Shown: positions 23,353 to 31,560 of the stretch, one piece after another
Layout of the letters: each line of letters opens with the position of its first letter
How positions within the stretch are numbered: position 1 is the first letter of the stretch
NCBI RefSeq assembly: GCF_013911085.1
Contig: NZ_JACERN010000030.1
Span: 124,001 to 188,000 of the forward strand
Direction: 5' to 3'
Source of the DNA: Aquitalea aquatica
Lineage (GTDB): Bacteria; Pseudomonadota; Gammaproteobacteria; Burkholderiales; Chromobacteriaceae
Length of the DNA stretch: 64,000 nt
The notes under the pieces: generated by a model
Told to the model about the DNA's origin: nothing
Seen by the model: the letters and a program-made list of their open reading frames with translations, nothing else
Databases searched by the model: none
Program-made: the position numbers and the translations under genes

Positions 23353-23376
23353 TTCCCCCGGATTGGCCTGGCCAGC

Positions 23377-24369
23377 TTAGCTGCTCTCGCCCCGCAGCGG
23401 GGTCGCCAGCTGCTGGCGCAAGGCCTCGCCACGCAAGCCCTGCGACAGCAACACCAGCAGCTTGGCGGTGGCTGCTTCCGGTGTCAGGTCTGCGCCGGCC
23501 ACTGCTCCGGCTCGCGCCAGTGGCTGACTGGCGGCATAGGCCCCTACTTCGACCGCGCCATGCACCACCTGGCTGATATTCAGCACTGCGCCACCAGCGG
23601 CGGTCAGCGCAGCCACGCCAGCAAGCAAGGCCGGATCAGCCGGGGTATTGCCATTGCCATAGCTCATCAGCACTGCGCCATCCAGTTCGCCCGCCTGCAT
23701 GATCTGCCCTGCCAGCGTGCTGGCATGGCCGGGAGTGAGGAAAAAGGTGGCCAGCTTGAGCGCAACATCCAGCTTTACCGGGGCAAAAGCGCCAGTACTG
23801 GTCAGCCAGTGCTGGCGCTGCCAGTCGGCCTGGATGCCAAAGCGGGCCAAGGCCGGGGCATTGGGGCTGGCAAAGCCGGCAAAGCTGGCGGCATCCAGCT
23901 TGCGCGCACGGCAGCCACGCAGCAGCAGGCGATTGAAGGCAATGCACACTTCGTGCAGATCGGGCTGGCTGGCGGCCTCCAGCGCATCGGCCAGATTGCT
24001 CCAGCCATCGGAGCGCGAATGTACCAGCGGCAGTTGTGAACCGGTGACAATAACCGGCTTGGCCAGGCCTTGCAGGGCAAAGGCCAGCACGCTGGCGGTA
24101 TAGGCCATGGTGTCGGTGCCGTGGATCACCACGAAACCGTCGTAATCGGCATAGCGGGCGATCAGGTCGTCCAGCAATTGCTGCCACTGCGCCGGCACGA
24201 TGGCCGACGAGTCGATCAGCTGCGGGTATTCCACCACGTCAAAGTCCAGCGCCGGAGTACGGAAGCGCTCCAGCAACCGTGGCAACAGGCCGGGAACAGG
24301 GGCCAGGCCTTCCGGGGTGTGGTCCATGCCGATGGTGCCACCGGTATAGAGGATGAGCAGGCGGGTCAT
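23377..24369 (-). CDS. L-asparaginase (bacterial type, no signal peptide)
   Basis: 330 residues. Hydrolyses asparagine to aspartate and ammonia. The two catalytic threonine motifs are present: YTGGTIG (residues 8-14) and VIHGTDTMAYTASVL. With no signal peptide it should be cytosolic, closest to type I. The start at 24369 has AAGGA 10 nt upstream; an in-frame ATG at 24414 adds an unconserved stretch. Monocistronic. Confidence 0.92.
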   Translation of the reverse strand: MTRLLILYTGGTIGMDHTPEGLAPVPGLLPRLLERFRTPALDFDVVEYPQLIDSSAIVPAQWQQLLDDLIARYADYDGFVVIHGTDTMAYTASVLAFALQGLAKPVIVTGSQLPLVHSRSDGWSNLADALEAASQPDLHEVCIAFNRLLLRGCRARKLDAASFAGFASPNAPALARFGIQADWQRQHWLTSTGAFAPVKLDVALKLATFFLTPGHASTLAGQIMQAGELDGAVLMSYGNGNTPADPALLAGVAALTAAGGAVLNISQVVHGAVEVGAYAASQPLARAGAVAGADLTPEAATAKLLVLLSQGLRGEALRQQLATPLRGESS

Positions 24370-24451
24370 GATTGCATCCTTGGTCAATATCAAACAGCCG
24401 GCATGGTAGCGCAAAACCGGTCCGTTGGCGGCAAGCTACCCGCCAGGCAGC

Positions 24452-24487
24452 AAAAAGCCCCGCGACAGACCGGCTGTGGCGGGGGGC
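24452..24487 (-). terminator. Rho-independent terminator after the exported paralog 1
   Basis: On the minus strand CCCCGCcACAG pairs with CTGTcGCGGGG (one mismatch), followed by CTTTTTG. It lies about 105 nt past the stop of the gene at 24593. Confidence 0.75.
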
Positions 24488-24592
24488 GGTGCGATGCCTG
24501 CTCAGCGCCGCAAACAAAATCTCGCAGAACACCGGGACCAAGGCGCGGCGACAAGGAGGCGCGGCGCAGAAACGGTTTTTTGTTAGCGCTGC

Positions 24593-25138
24593 TTAACGCA
24601 ACGCTTCGCCAATGGCGTCATTCACAGCATGCTGGGCAAGGCCGATCTGGCCGACGATGAAATGCTGCAAGCCACGCAGATAGGGATCGTCCTCTTCATG
24701 GCTGGCATCCTGCTTTGCCTTGTCCAGCAGGCGCAGCGCCTGGTGGAAACGGTCGTCCGGGCGGTAGCCGGCATCCGGCGGCTGGCGCTGGAAGGGATCT
24801 TTGCCATCATCGATAGCCGCATCATGCATGGCATGCAGGGCCTGATTGATGGCTTCCACGGCACGGCGCTCGCCCTGCTCCACCCGTGGCTGGTCCGGGC
24901 GGGACAGCAAATCGCGGGCGATGCGCAGGTCGGTCATGGCGTGGCTGTAGTAGGGATGCTGCTCCGGCTGCCAGTGGTGCTGCTCGAAGCGCCAGGGCAT
25001 GCCTTCATGCCACTCACCTTGGCGCATGTCGGAATGCCAGTCGTTGCCGTGCCAGTCATCGGCCATGGCCGATCCGCTTGCCAGCAGGGCCACACCAGCC
25101 AGCAGCAGGCTGACGACAGATTTCTTCAGAATCAACAT
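24593..25138 (-). CDS. Exported protein of unknown function (paralog of 25203-25718)
   Basis: 181 residues. A Sec signal peptide (MLILKKSVVSLLLAGVALLASGSAMA) cleaves before DDWHG. The next ~40 residues are rich in H, W and D (WHGNDWHSDMRQGEWHEGMPWRFEQHHW), suggesting metal binding. The rest matches its neighbour motif by motif: HPYYSHAMTDLRIARDLLSRPD, DDGKDPFQRQPPD, DRFHQALRLLDKAKQDASHEEDDPYLRGLQ, AINDAI/GEALR-like ending. Helical. AAGGAAGAG precedes the start. I do not recognise the family. Confidence 0.75.
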   Translation of the reverse strand: MLILKKSVVSLLLAGVALLASGSAMADDWHGNDWHSDMRQGEWHEGMPWRFEQHHWQPEQHPYYSHAMTDLRIARDLLSRPDQPRVEQGERRAVEAINQALHAMHDAAIDDGKDPFQRQPPDAGYRPDDRFHQALRLLDKAKQDASHEEDDPYLRGLQHFIVGQIGLAQHAVNDAIGEALR

Positions 25139-25202
25139 GGTTGCTCTTCCTTGATTACCAGCGATTTTTTATTGTTGCGGTAAAGCGATATCACAGCCTG
25201 GT

Positions 25203-25718
25203 TCAACGCAGGGCGTCGGCAATGGCTTGTTGGGTGGCGCGGTGAGCATCGTCAATGTGGTGCAGGATACGGCCCTGCAAGTCGCGCACCCAGGGATCAT
25301 CCTCGCGGTGGCTGGCATCACGCTTGGCTTGTTCCAGCAATTGCAGCGCCATGTGGAAGCGATCGGGGGCATTGAGATGTACATCACCAGGCTGCGGCTG
25401 CCAGGGATTCTTGCCGTCCTGGATCGACGCCTGGGTCATTTCCTTCAAGGCGGCATCAATGGCCCCGACTGCCCAGCGCTCGTCATCCTGCACCGGCTGC
25501 ACATCCGGCCGCGCCAGCAGGGCACGCGCCTGGCGCAAATCGCTCATGGCATGGCCGTAATAGGGATGTTCGGCAGGATTCCAGTGCGGGGCGGCGGCCA
25601 CCGGGGCCGGCTTGTACACCACCTGGGTACGCGGCGGAACCACCACGCAGGCGCTCAGGCCGGACACTGCGGCGGCCAGCACCAGCCAGCGACTACCACG
25701 CAGGATTTGCAGTTTCAT
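25203..25718 (-). CDS. Lipoprotein of unknown function (paralog of 24593-25138)
   Basis: 171 residues. Signal peptide with lipobox LSAC (cleavage before Cys24), then VVVPPRTQVVYKPAP, a linker typical of outer-membrane lipoproteins. Residue after the cysteine is Val, not Asp, so outer-membrane sorting is expected. The globular part shares with its downstream neighbour HPYYGHAMSDLRQARALLARPD, QDGKNPWQPQPGD, DRFHMALQLLEQAKRDASHREDDPWVRDLQ and the final ADALR. Thus a tandem duplication gave one anchored and one soluble form. GGAGA precedes the ATG. Function unknown. Confidence 0.8.
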   Translation of the reverse strand: MKLQILRGSRWLVLAAAVSGLSACVVVPPRTQVVYKPAPVAAAPHWNPAEHPYYGHAMSDLRQARALLARPDVQPVQDDERWAVGAIDAALKEMTQASIQDGKNPWQPQPGDVHLNAPDRFHMALQLLEQAKRDASHREDDPWVRDLQGRILHHIDDAHRATQQAIADALR

Positions 25719-25867
25719 TTGATACTCTCCGGAAATGAGGAACTGCTTGCAGCATGTAACAAGCTGTCATTGCCGGTCTGTAGCCATGCTGTATCACTTG
25801 GTAAGCATTTGTAATGAAACTGTGTGCAATTGTTAATTCATGACGAATTTCACCAATAATTCGCAGA

Positions 25868-26632
25868 TTAACCCATTGGCATTGCCGTGATACCCAGATC
25901 ACCCGGCTCGGCCGGTAGCTGGCTGTCCACCGACAAGCGGATGGCATCGTGCCGCCAGTATTCGACATCGCAATCGATGATGCGCTGCTGCTGGTCGTAG
26001 TTGATGCGGGTGATGCGCAGAATGGGGCTGCCGTCAGCCAGCATCAGCGCCTGTGCCACCTCGCCACGCGCGGCCGTGGGGGTGATGTCAAAGCGCGAGC
26101 GGCGATACTGCAGGCCATAGCGTGTCTGATAGAGCTCGGTCAGCGATTGCGACAGGTCTTCGTTCATGATGCCGGGAAAGCATTCCGGCTTCAGATAGTG
26201 CTCGACATACATCACCACGCGGCCATCCAGGCTGCGCTGGCGACAAATCTGCAATACCCGCGCCAGCGCCGACAATTGCAGCCGCTGGCTCATCTCCGGC
26301 GTGGCCACCATGCTGCGTACCGACAGCACCCGGGTATCCACCCGCCGCTGCTGCTGTTGCACCATCTGCTGGAAATGCACCCGGTACTGCGGGTTGTATT
26401 CCAGCCGCGGCGGCGCAACAAACCAGCCACGCCGGTCCTCGCGATAGATGCAGCCTTCGGCCTCCAGCGCCAGCAAGGCATCTTTCAGGGTGATGCGGGT
26501 AGTATCAAACAGCTCGGACAAGCTACGTTCGGACGGCAGTTTCCCGCCGGGCGGCAACAGTCCCCCCTCGATCTGCGCCAGCAGGGACTGTCTGATCCGG
26601 GCGACCTGCGTCTGGTTATTTTCAGCTGACAT
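25868..26632 (-). CDS. GntR-family regulator with UTRA domain
   Basis: 254 residues. N-terminal GntR winged helix (GGLLPPGGKLPSERSLSELFDTTRITLKDALLALEAEGCIYREDRRGWFV) and a C-terminal UTRA ligand-binding domain (SLDGRVVMYVEHYLKPECFPGI through ILRITRINYD). It is divergent from the ABC importer cluster starting at 26847 and very likely controls it. A perfect palindrome TGGACTAGTCCA lies 4 bp before its start codon, suggesting autoregulation. UTRA regulators next to such importers often sense phosphonates, sugars or amines; the ligand here is unknown. Confidence 0.88.
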   Translation of the reverse strand: MSAENNQTQVARIRQSLLAQIEGGLLPPGGKLPSERSLSELFDTTRITLKDALLALEAEGCIYREDRRGWFVAPPRLEYNPQYRVHFQQMVQQQQRRVDTRVLSVRSMVATPEMSQRLQLSALARVLQICRQRSLDGRVVMYVEHYLKPECFPGIMNEDLSQSLTELYQTRYGLQYRRSRFDITPTAARGEVAQALMLADGSPILRITRINYDQQQRIIDCDVEYWRHDAIRLSVDSQLPAEPGDLGITAMPMG

Positions 26633-26636
26633 GCTC

Positions 26637-26648
26637 TGGACTAGTCCA
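26637..26648. promoter_or_regulatory. Candidate GntR operator 1
   Basis: TGGACTAGTCCA, a 12-bp perfect palindrome with central CTAG, as in operators of HutC/UTRA-type GntR regulators. It lies immediately upstream of the gntR start codon. Confidence 0.5.
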
Positions 26649-26820
26649 TGTTGATTTGACTGGAGCTTAGTGTTTAGCAAACTCAAATGACAAGCCTGCG
26701 ACAGCATGTCGGAATATGACCAAAACAGGTCGTACGCAAGACTTCACACAATAGACACGGAACTGAAACTTGCCTCACATCATTTCGTCACCTGCACTGC
26801 CTATGATCGCCCTGCTCATA

Positions 26821-26835
26821 TTGACCTAGTCCAAA
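26821..26835. promoter_or_regulatory. Candidate GntR operator 2
   Basis: TTGACCTAGTCCAAA shares CTAGTCC with operator 1 and is an imperfect dyad. It overlaps the start of the ribosome site (AAGGATGG) of the solute-binding protein gene. Confidence 0.4.
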
Positions 26836-26846
26836 GGATGGAACCA

Positions 26847-27944
26847 ATGAACAAGAAGCTGATGGCCGCAGTTGTATTGTCCGCACTGAGTGTTGGTGCT
26901 TCCGCTGTGCATGCACAGGATCTGAACAGCCTGATCAAGGCGGCAAAACAGGAAGGCGAGCTCACCACCATCGCCCTGCCGCATGACTGGTGTGGCTATG
27001 GCGACCTGGTGGCCGGCTTCAAGGCCAAGTACGGCATCAAGGTGAACGAACTGAATCCGGACGCTGGCTCCGGCGATGAAATCGAAGCCATCAAGGCCAA
27101 TAAGGGCAACAAGGGCCCGCAGGCACCGGACGTGATCGACGTCGGCCTGTCCTTCGGTCCGCAAGCCAAGGCTGCTGGCCTGATCCAGCCGTACAAGGTG
27201 TCCACCTGGAACAGCATTCCGGCCGAGGTGAAGGACAAGGATGGCTACTGGTACGGCGACTACTATGGCGTGCTGGCCTTCGAAGTGAACACCGACATCA
27301 TCAAGAAAGTACCGGCCGACTGGGCTGATCTCCTGAAACCGGAATACAAGAACGCCGTGGCGCTGGCTGGTGACCCGCGCACCGCCAACCAGGCCATCAT
27401 GGGTGTATACGCTGCCGGCCTGTCGCAAGCGGCTGGCAACCCGGCCAAGGCCGCCGATGCTGGCCTGAAATTCTTCTCGCAGCTGAACAAGAACGGCAAC
27501 TTCGTGCCGGTGATCGGCAAGGCTGCCTCGCTGGCCCAAGGCACCACCCCCATCATCGTGCGTTGGGACTACAACGCCCTGGCCGACCGCGACACCCTGA
27601 AGGGCAACCCGAAAGTAGCCGTGGTAGTACCGAAATCCGGCGTAGTGGCCGGCGTTTACGTACAGGCCATCAGCGCCTACGCCCCGCACCCGAACGCCGC
27701 CAAGCTGTGGATGGAATACCTGTACTCCGACGAAGGCCAACTGGGCTGGCTGAAGGGCTATTGCCACCCGAGCCGTTTCAACGACCTGGCTGCGCGCAAG
27801 AAAGTACCGGCTGACCTGCTGTCCAAGCTGCCGGCTGCCGCCAGCTACAAGAAAGCCGTGTTCCCCACCCTGGAACAACAGGAAGTGTACAAGGCCACCA
27901 TCACCAAGCAGTGGGACAGCGTGGTGGGCAGCAACGTCAAGTAA
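26847..27944 (+). CDS. ABC transporter periplasmic solute-binding protein
   Basis: 365 residues. A signal peptide (MNKKLMAAVVLSALSVGASAVHA-QD) and a family 1/PotD-type extracellular solute-binding fold: SLIKAAKQEGELTTIALPHDWCGYGDLVAGFKAKYGIKV, DVIDVGLSFGPQAKAAGLIQPYK, and YWYGDYYGVLAFEVNTDIIKK. It resembles the Fe(III)/polyamine/2-aminoethylphosphonate group, which cannot be told apart here. Start at 26847 has AAGGATGG upstream; the upstream open frame is non-coding. First gene of a five-gene importer cluster. Confidence 0.88.
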   Translation: MNKKLMAAVVLSALSVGASAVHAQDLNSLIKAAKQEGELTTIALPHDWCGYGDLVAGFKAKYGIKVNELNPDAGSGDEIEAIKANKGNKGPQAPDVIDVGLSFGPQAKAAGLIQPYKVSTWNSIPAEVKDKDGYWYGDYYGVLAFEVNTDIIKKVPADWADLLKPEYKNAVALAGDPRTANQAIMGVYAAGLSQAAGNPAKAADAGLKFFSQLNKNGNFVPVIGKAASLAQGTTPIIVRWDYNALADRDTLKGNPKVAVVVPKSGVVAGVYVQAISAYAPHPNAAKLWMEYLYSDEGQLGWLKGYCHPSRFNDLAARKKVPADLLSKLPAAASYKKAVFPTLEQQEVYKATITKQWDSVVGSNVK

Positions 27945-27971
27945 GCCCGCCGGTATCCGAGCACCCAGACC

Positions 27972-28005
27972 TCATGGCCGTGCAAGCGGCCATGACGGTT
28001 TTTGA
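27972..28005 (+). terminator. Intra-operon terminator/attenuator after the solute-binding protein gene
   Basis: Stem TCATGGCCG / CGGCCATGA with loop TGCAAG, then CGGTTTTTG, 28 nt after the stop. Such a partial terminator would give more binding protein than membrane components. Confidence 0.75.
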
Positions 28006-28130
28006 TCCCACCCATCAGGGACCAGACCCGACCCTGCCCGCGCGGCAGTACAACAGCAAGGCAGCGACAGCCCACCGGCCCCACCGTTGCTGATGCCGGG
28101 CACTCCCTTGTACACGAGGCTGCACCACGG

Positions 28131-29045
28131 ATGAGTACTTCACCCGATTCCCTCACGCACCACCCCGAGCCCGGGGCAGGACAGATCCGCAAGGGTCTGA
28201 CGCTGTCTTCGCTCAACTGGCTGGGCGTGGCACCGTTTTTCCTGTTTGCATTGCTGTTTCTGATCCTGCCCACCGCCACGCTGATGATAGGCGCGTTTCA
28301 GGATGCCGACGGCCACTTTACCCTGGGCAATATCGCCAGACTGTTCGACGACAGCATCCTGTCGGCTTACTGGATCAGTTTTGAAGTCAGCGCGGCCTCG
28401 GCGCTGGGTGGCACGCTAATCGGCCTGGCACTGGCGCTGGCCGCCATCCAGGGTGGCTTGCCGCAATGGATACGCCCCACGCTGATGACCTTCTCCGGCG
28501 TGGCCTCCAATTTTGCCGGCATTCCGCTGTCCTTCGCCTTTCTGTCCACCCTGGGCCGCATGGGCCTGGTAACGGTATTGCTGCGCAACTATGCCGATTT
28601 CGACCTCTATGGCAGCGGCTTTTCCATTCTCAGTTTTCTCGGCCTGACACTGACCTATCTGTACTTCCAGATTCCGCTGATGGTGCTGATTGTCACCCCG
28701 GCCATCGATGGCCTGCGCGCCGAATGGCGTGAAGCCTGCGAAAGCCTGGGCGGCAACAGCGTGGCCTACTGGTGGCATATTGCCCTGCCCATCCTGTGGC
28801 CCAGCATCATGGGCTCGGCGCTGTTGCTGTTCGCCAATGCCTTTGGCGCGGTGGCCACTGCCTATGCACTGACTGGCAGCTCGCTCAATATCGTGCCCAT
28901 CCTGCTGTATGCGCAGATCCGTGGCGACGTGCTGCACGACCAGAATCTGGGCTACGCCCTGGCACTGGGCATGATCGTGGTGACCGGCCTGTCCAATGCC
29001 GGCTATATCTGGCTGCGCAGCCGCGCCGAAAGGGGGCGTGAATGA
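28131..29045 (+). CDS. ABC transporter permease (PotB/PhnU-like)
   Basis: 304 residues, about six membrane helices. The EAA loop for contact with the ATPase is seen as EWREACESLGGNSVAYWWHIALPILWPS. An N-terminal cytosolic stretch of about 25 residues precedes the first helix (LNWLGVAPFFLFALLFLILPTATLMIG). The start at 28131 is the ATG nearest the conserved part, though its ribosome site is weak. The next permease overlaps by 4 nt (ATGA). Confidence 0.9.
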   Translation: MSTSPDSLTHHPEPGAGQIRKGLTLSSLNWLGVAPFFLFALLFLILPTATLMIGAFQDADGHFTLGNIARLFDDSILSAYWISFEVSAASALGGTLIGLALALAAIQGGLPQWIRPTLMTFSGVASNFAGIPLSFAFLSTLGRMGLVTVLLRNYADFDLYGSGFSILSFLGLTLTYLYFQIPLMVLIVTPAIDGLRAEWREACESLGGNSVAYWWHIALPILWPSIMGSALLLFANAFGAVATAYALTGSSLNIVPILLYAQIRGDVLHDQNLGYALALGMIVVTGLSNAGYIWLRSRAERGRE

Positions 29046-29833
29046 AATCGACATCCCGACTGGGCGCCTGGGTGGCCATTGCCATCGGCACCCTTTATTT
29101 TGTTCTGCCGCTGATCGCCACCTTCGAATTCAGCCTGAAGATGAACCGCGACGGCTACAGCTTCGAGGCCTACAAGGTGGTGCTGGCCGACCCCGGCTTT
29201 CAGGCTACCTTTGGCTACTCCACGCTGATGGCGGTACTCACCATCATCGTCGGCATCCTGCTGGTGGTGCCCACCGCTTACTGGATTCAGCTGAAGCTGC
29301 CACGGTTGCGCCCGCTGGTGGAGTTCATCACCCTGCTGCCGCTGGTGATTCCGGCCATCGTCATCGTGTTTGGCTACCTCAAGCTGTACAACAGCAGCTC
29401 CTGGCTACCGCTGACCGGCAATGAACGCGCCACCGACCTGCTGTTGATGTGCAGCTACGTGACGCTGGCCCTGCCCTATCTGTACCGCTCGGTAGATGCC
29501 GGCCTCAGGGCCATCGACGTGCGCACGCTGACCGAAGCGGCCGAGAGCTTGGGCGCCAGCTGGCCCAGCATCCTGCTGCAGGTGATTTTTCCCAATGTGA
29601 AATCGGCCATCCTGTCCGGGGCCTTTCTCACCTTTGCGGTAGTGATTGGCGAATTCACCATGGCCAGCCTGCTGGGCCGCCCGGCCTTTGGCCCTTACCT
29701 GCAACTGATCGGTGCCAACCGGGCTTACGAGCCTTCGGCTCTGGCCATCATCGCCTTCATGGTGACCTGGGCCTCGATGGGGCTGATCCAGGTATTCGCC
29801 CGCAATGCCCGCCCGGCCCGCAAGACGGCCTGA
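29042..29833 (+). CDS. ABC transporter permease (PotC/PhnV-like)
   Basis: 263 residues, six predicted membrane helices. EAA loop: LTEAAESLGASWPSILLQVIFPNVKSAI. Forms a heterodimer with the permease encoded just upstream, with which it is translationally coupled by a 4-nt overlap. The ATPase gene follows after 26 bp. Confidence 0.91.
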   Translation: MKSTSRLGAWVAIAIGTLYFVLPLIATFEFSLKMNRDGYSFEAYKVVLADPGFQATFGYSTLMAVLTIIVGILLVVPTAYWIQLKLPRLRPLVEFITLLPLVIPAIVIVFGYLKLYNSSSWLPLTGNERATDLLLMCSYVTLALPYLYRSVDAGLRAIDVRTLTEAAESLGASWPSILLQVIFPNVKSAILSGAFLTFAVVIGEFTMASLLGRPAFGPYLQLIGANRAYEPSALAIIAFMVTWASMGLIQVFARNARPARKTA

Positions 29834-29859
29834 GCACAGACAGAATTCAAGGAACCAGC

Positions 29860-30864
29860 ATGGCCTATCTCACCATCAATAATCTGCACAAGCGCTTCGA
29901 CGACCACGTCGTGGTGCACGACTTCAACATGAGCATCGAACAGGGCGAGTTCGTGACTTTCCTTGGCCCCTCCGGCTGCGGCAAAACCACGGTACTGCGC
30001 ATGATCGCCGGCTTTGAAACCCCCACCTCCGGCCGTATCTGCGTCGGTGGCGAGGACATCACCCAGCAGGCCGCACAAAAGCGCGGCATCGGCATGGTGT
30101 TCCAGAGCTATGCGCTGTTTCCCAATATGAACGTGACGCAGAACATCGGCTTTGGCCTGAAAATGCGCAAATGCCCGGCCGACGACATCAAGCGCAAGGT
30201 GGCCGAGGTGATCAAGCTGGTGGAGCTGACCGGCAAGGAGAACCACTACCCGCACGAATTGTCCGGCGGCCAGCGTCAGCGCGTGGCGCTGGCCCGTGCC
30301 CTGGTAGTGGAGCCGCGCATCCTGTTGCTGGACGAGCCCCTGTCGGCACTGGACGCGCGCATCCGCAAGAACCTGCGCGAACAGATCCGCGACATCCAGC
30401 GCCGCCTCGGCCTGACCACCATTTTCGTCACCCACGATCAGGAAGAAGCGCTCACCATGTCCGACCGCATCTTCGTGATGAACCAGGGCCGGGTGGAGCA
30501 GGAAGGCCGCGCCGAAATCGTCTACACCGAACCGGCCACCGAGTTTGTTGCCCGTTTCATGGGCAATTACAATCTGCTGGGTGCGGCCGACACCAACCGC
30601 CTGCTGGGATTGAACATCAGCGGCCACCTGGCCATCCGCCCGGAATCCATTCACGTACTGGACGGCCACAGCCAGCAGGACGGCACCCTGGCCGGCACCA
30701 TCCGCCAGCACCAGCTGCTGGGCAATATCATCCGCTACCAGATTGAAAGTGCCGGCATCACCCTGCAGGTAGACCGGCTGAACCGTACCGCCAGCGACCT
30801 GATGCCGGCCGGCACCGAAGTCCGGTTGCAAATCAGCCGCGACGACATGCGCGAGGTACGCTGA
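29860..30864 (+). CDS. ABC transporter ATP-binding protein (PotA/PhnT-like)
   Basis: 334 residues. Walker A GPSGCGKT, Q-loop FQSYALFPNM, signature LSGGQRQRVALARAL, Walker B ILLLDEPLSALDARIR, and the switch histidine in FVTHDQEEAL. The C-terminal ~100 residues form a TOBE regulatory domain (LAIRPESIHVLDG). AAGGA precedes the ATG. Its stop shares a base with the start of the HAD gene (TGATG). Confidence 0.94.
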   Translation: MAYLTINNLHKRFDDHVVVHDFNMSIEQGEFVTFLGPSGCGKTTVLRMIAGFETPTSGRICVGGEDITQQAAQKRGIGMVFQSYALFPNMNVTQNIGFGLKMRKCPADDIKRKVAEVIKLVELTGKENHYPHELSGGQRQRVALARALVVEPRILLLDEPLSALDARIRKNLREQIRDIQRRLGLTTIFVTHDQEEALTMSDRIFVMNQGRVEQEGRAEIVYTEPATEFVARFMGNYNLLGAADTNRLLGLNISGHLAIRPESIHVLDGHSQQDGTLAGTIRQHQLLGNIIRYQIESAGITLQVDRLNRTASDLMPAGTEVRLQISRDDMREVR

Positions 30865-31514
30865 TGCTGGCCATTTTCGATCTGGACGATACCCTCACCG
30901 ACGGCGACAGCTCCAGCCTGTGGCTGCAATTCATGGTGGAACACGGCCTGGCCACCGCCGACATGCTGCCGCGCGAGGCCGAACTGATGGCAGCCTACCG
31001 CCGGGGCGAGCTGCGCATGGAAGACTATATGGAATTCACCCTGCAGCCGATGCAAGGCCGCAGCGTGGAGGACATGGCCGAGTGGGTGGAGCGCTTCATC
31101 GCCGACAAGATCGCGCCCATTGTCTTTCCGACCGCACGGGAAACCCTGGCACGCTACAAGGCAGAAGGCCGCACCCTGCTGGTGATTTCCGCCACTGGCG
31201 AGCATCTGGTGGGGCCGATTTCACGCTTTCTGGGGGCGGATGACTTTCTGGCCATCTGCCTGGAAACCCAAGATGGCTGCTATACCGGCCGCACCCATAG
31301 CGTGCTGACCTATCAGCACGGCAAGGTGCTGCGCCTGCACGACTGGCTGACGCAGCACGGGGCCGCGCTGGCAGGCAGCCATGGCTATAGCGACTCCATC
31401 AACGATGTGCCGCTGCTACAGGCGGTGGAGCAGGCTTATACGGTGAATGCCGACCCGAAACTGGCCGCCGTGGCAGTACAGCACGGCTGGACCCAGCTGA
31501 ACTGGCAGCGCTGA
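30864..31514 (+). CDS. HAD-superfamily IB phosphatase of the importer operon
   Basis: 216 residues. HAD motif I DLDDTLTDGDSS (Asp6 nucleophile, Asp8 acid/base), motif II LLVISATG, motif III lysine in QHGKVLRL, and motif IV GYSDSINDVPLL. Closest to the SerB-like subclass IB (phosphoserine phosphatase relatives). Coupled to the ABC ATPase by a 1-nt TGATG overlap. The link suggests that the imported compound is a phosphate ester which is then dephosphorylated; this is inference. Confidence 0.85.
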   Translation: MLAIFDLDDTLTDGDSSSLWLQFMVEHGLATADMLPREAELMAAYRRGELRMEDYMEFTLQPMQGRSVEDMAEWVERFIADKIAPIVFPTARETLARYKAEGRTLLVISATGEHLVGPISRFLGADDFLAICLETQDGCYTGRTHSVLTYQHGKVLRLHDWLTQHGAALAGSHGYSDSINDVPLLQAVEQAYTVNADPKLAAVAVQHGWTQLNWQR

Positions 31515-31560
31515 AGCCGCCTGCCAGGGCTGGTGACACCATGGGGGCGGGGCAGCAACC

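Larger units (their letters stand above)
22540..23376. other. Non-coding stretch between nadR-like gene and asparaginase
   Basis: 837 bp occupied by repeat units B-F and the hairpin at 23316-23352. Short open frames on the minus strand beginning MPKKQA arise from the repeated hairpin and are not credible genes. Confidence 0.7.
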
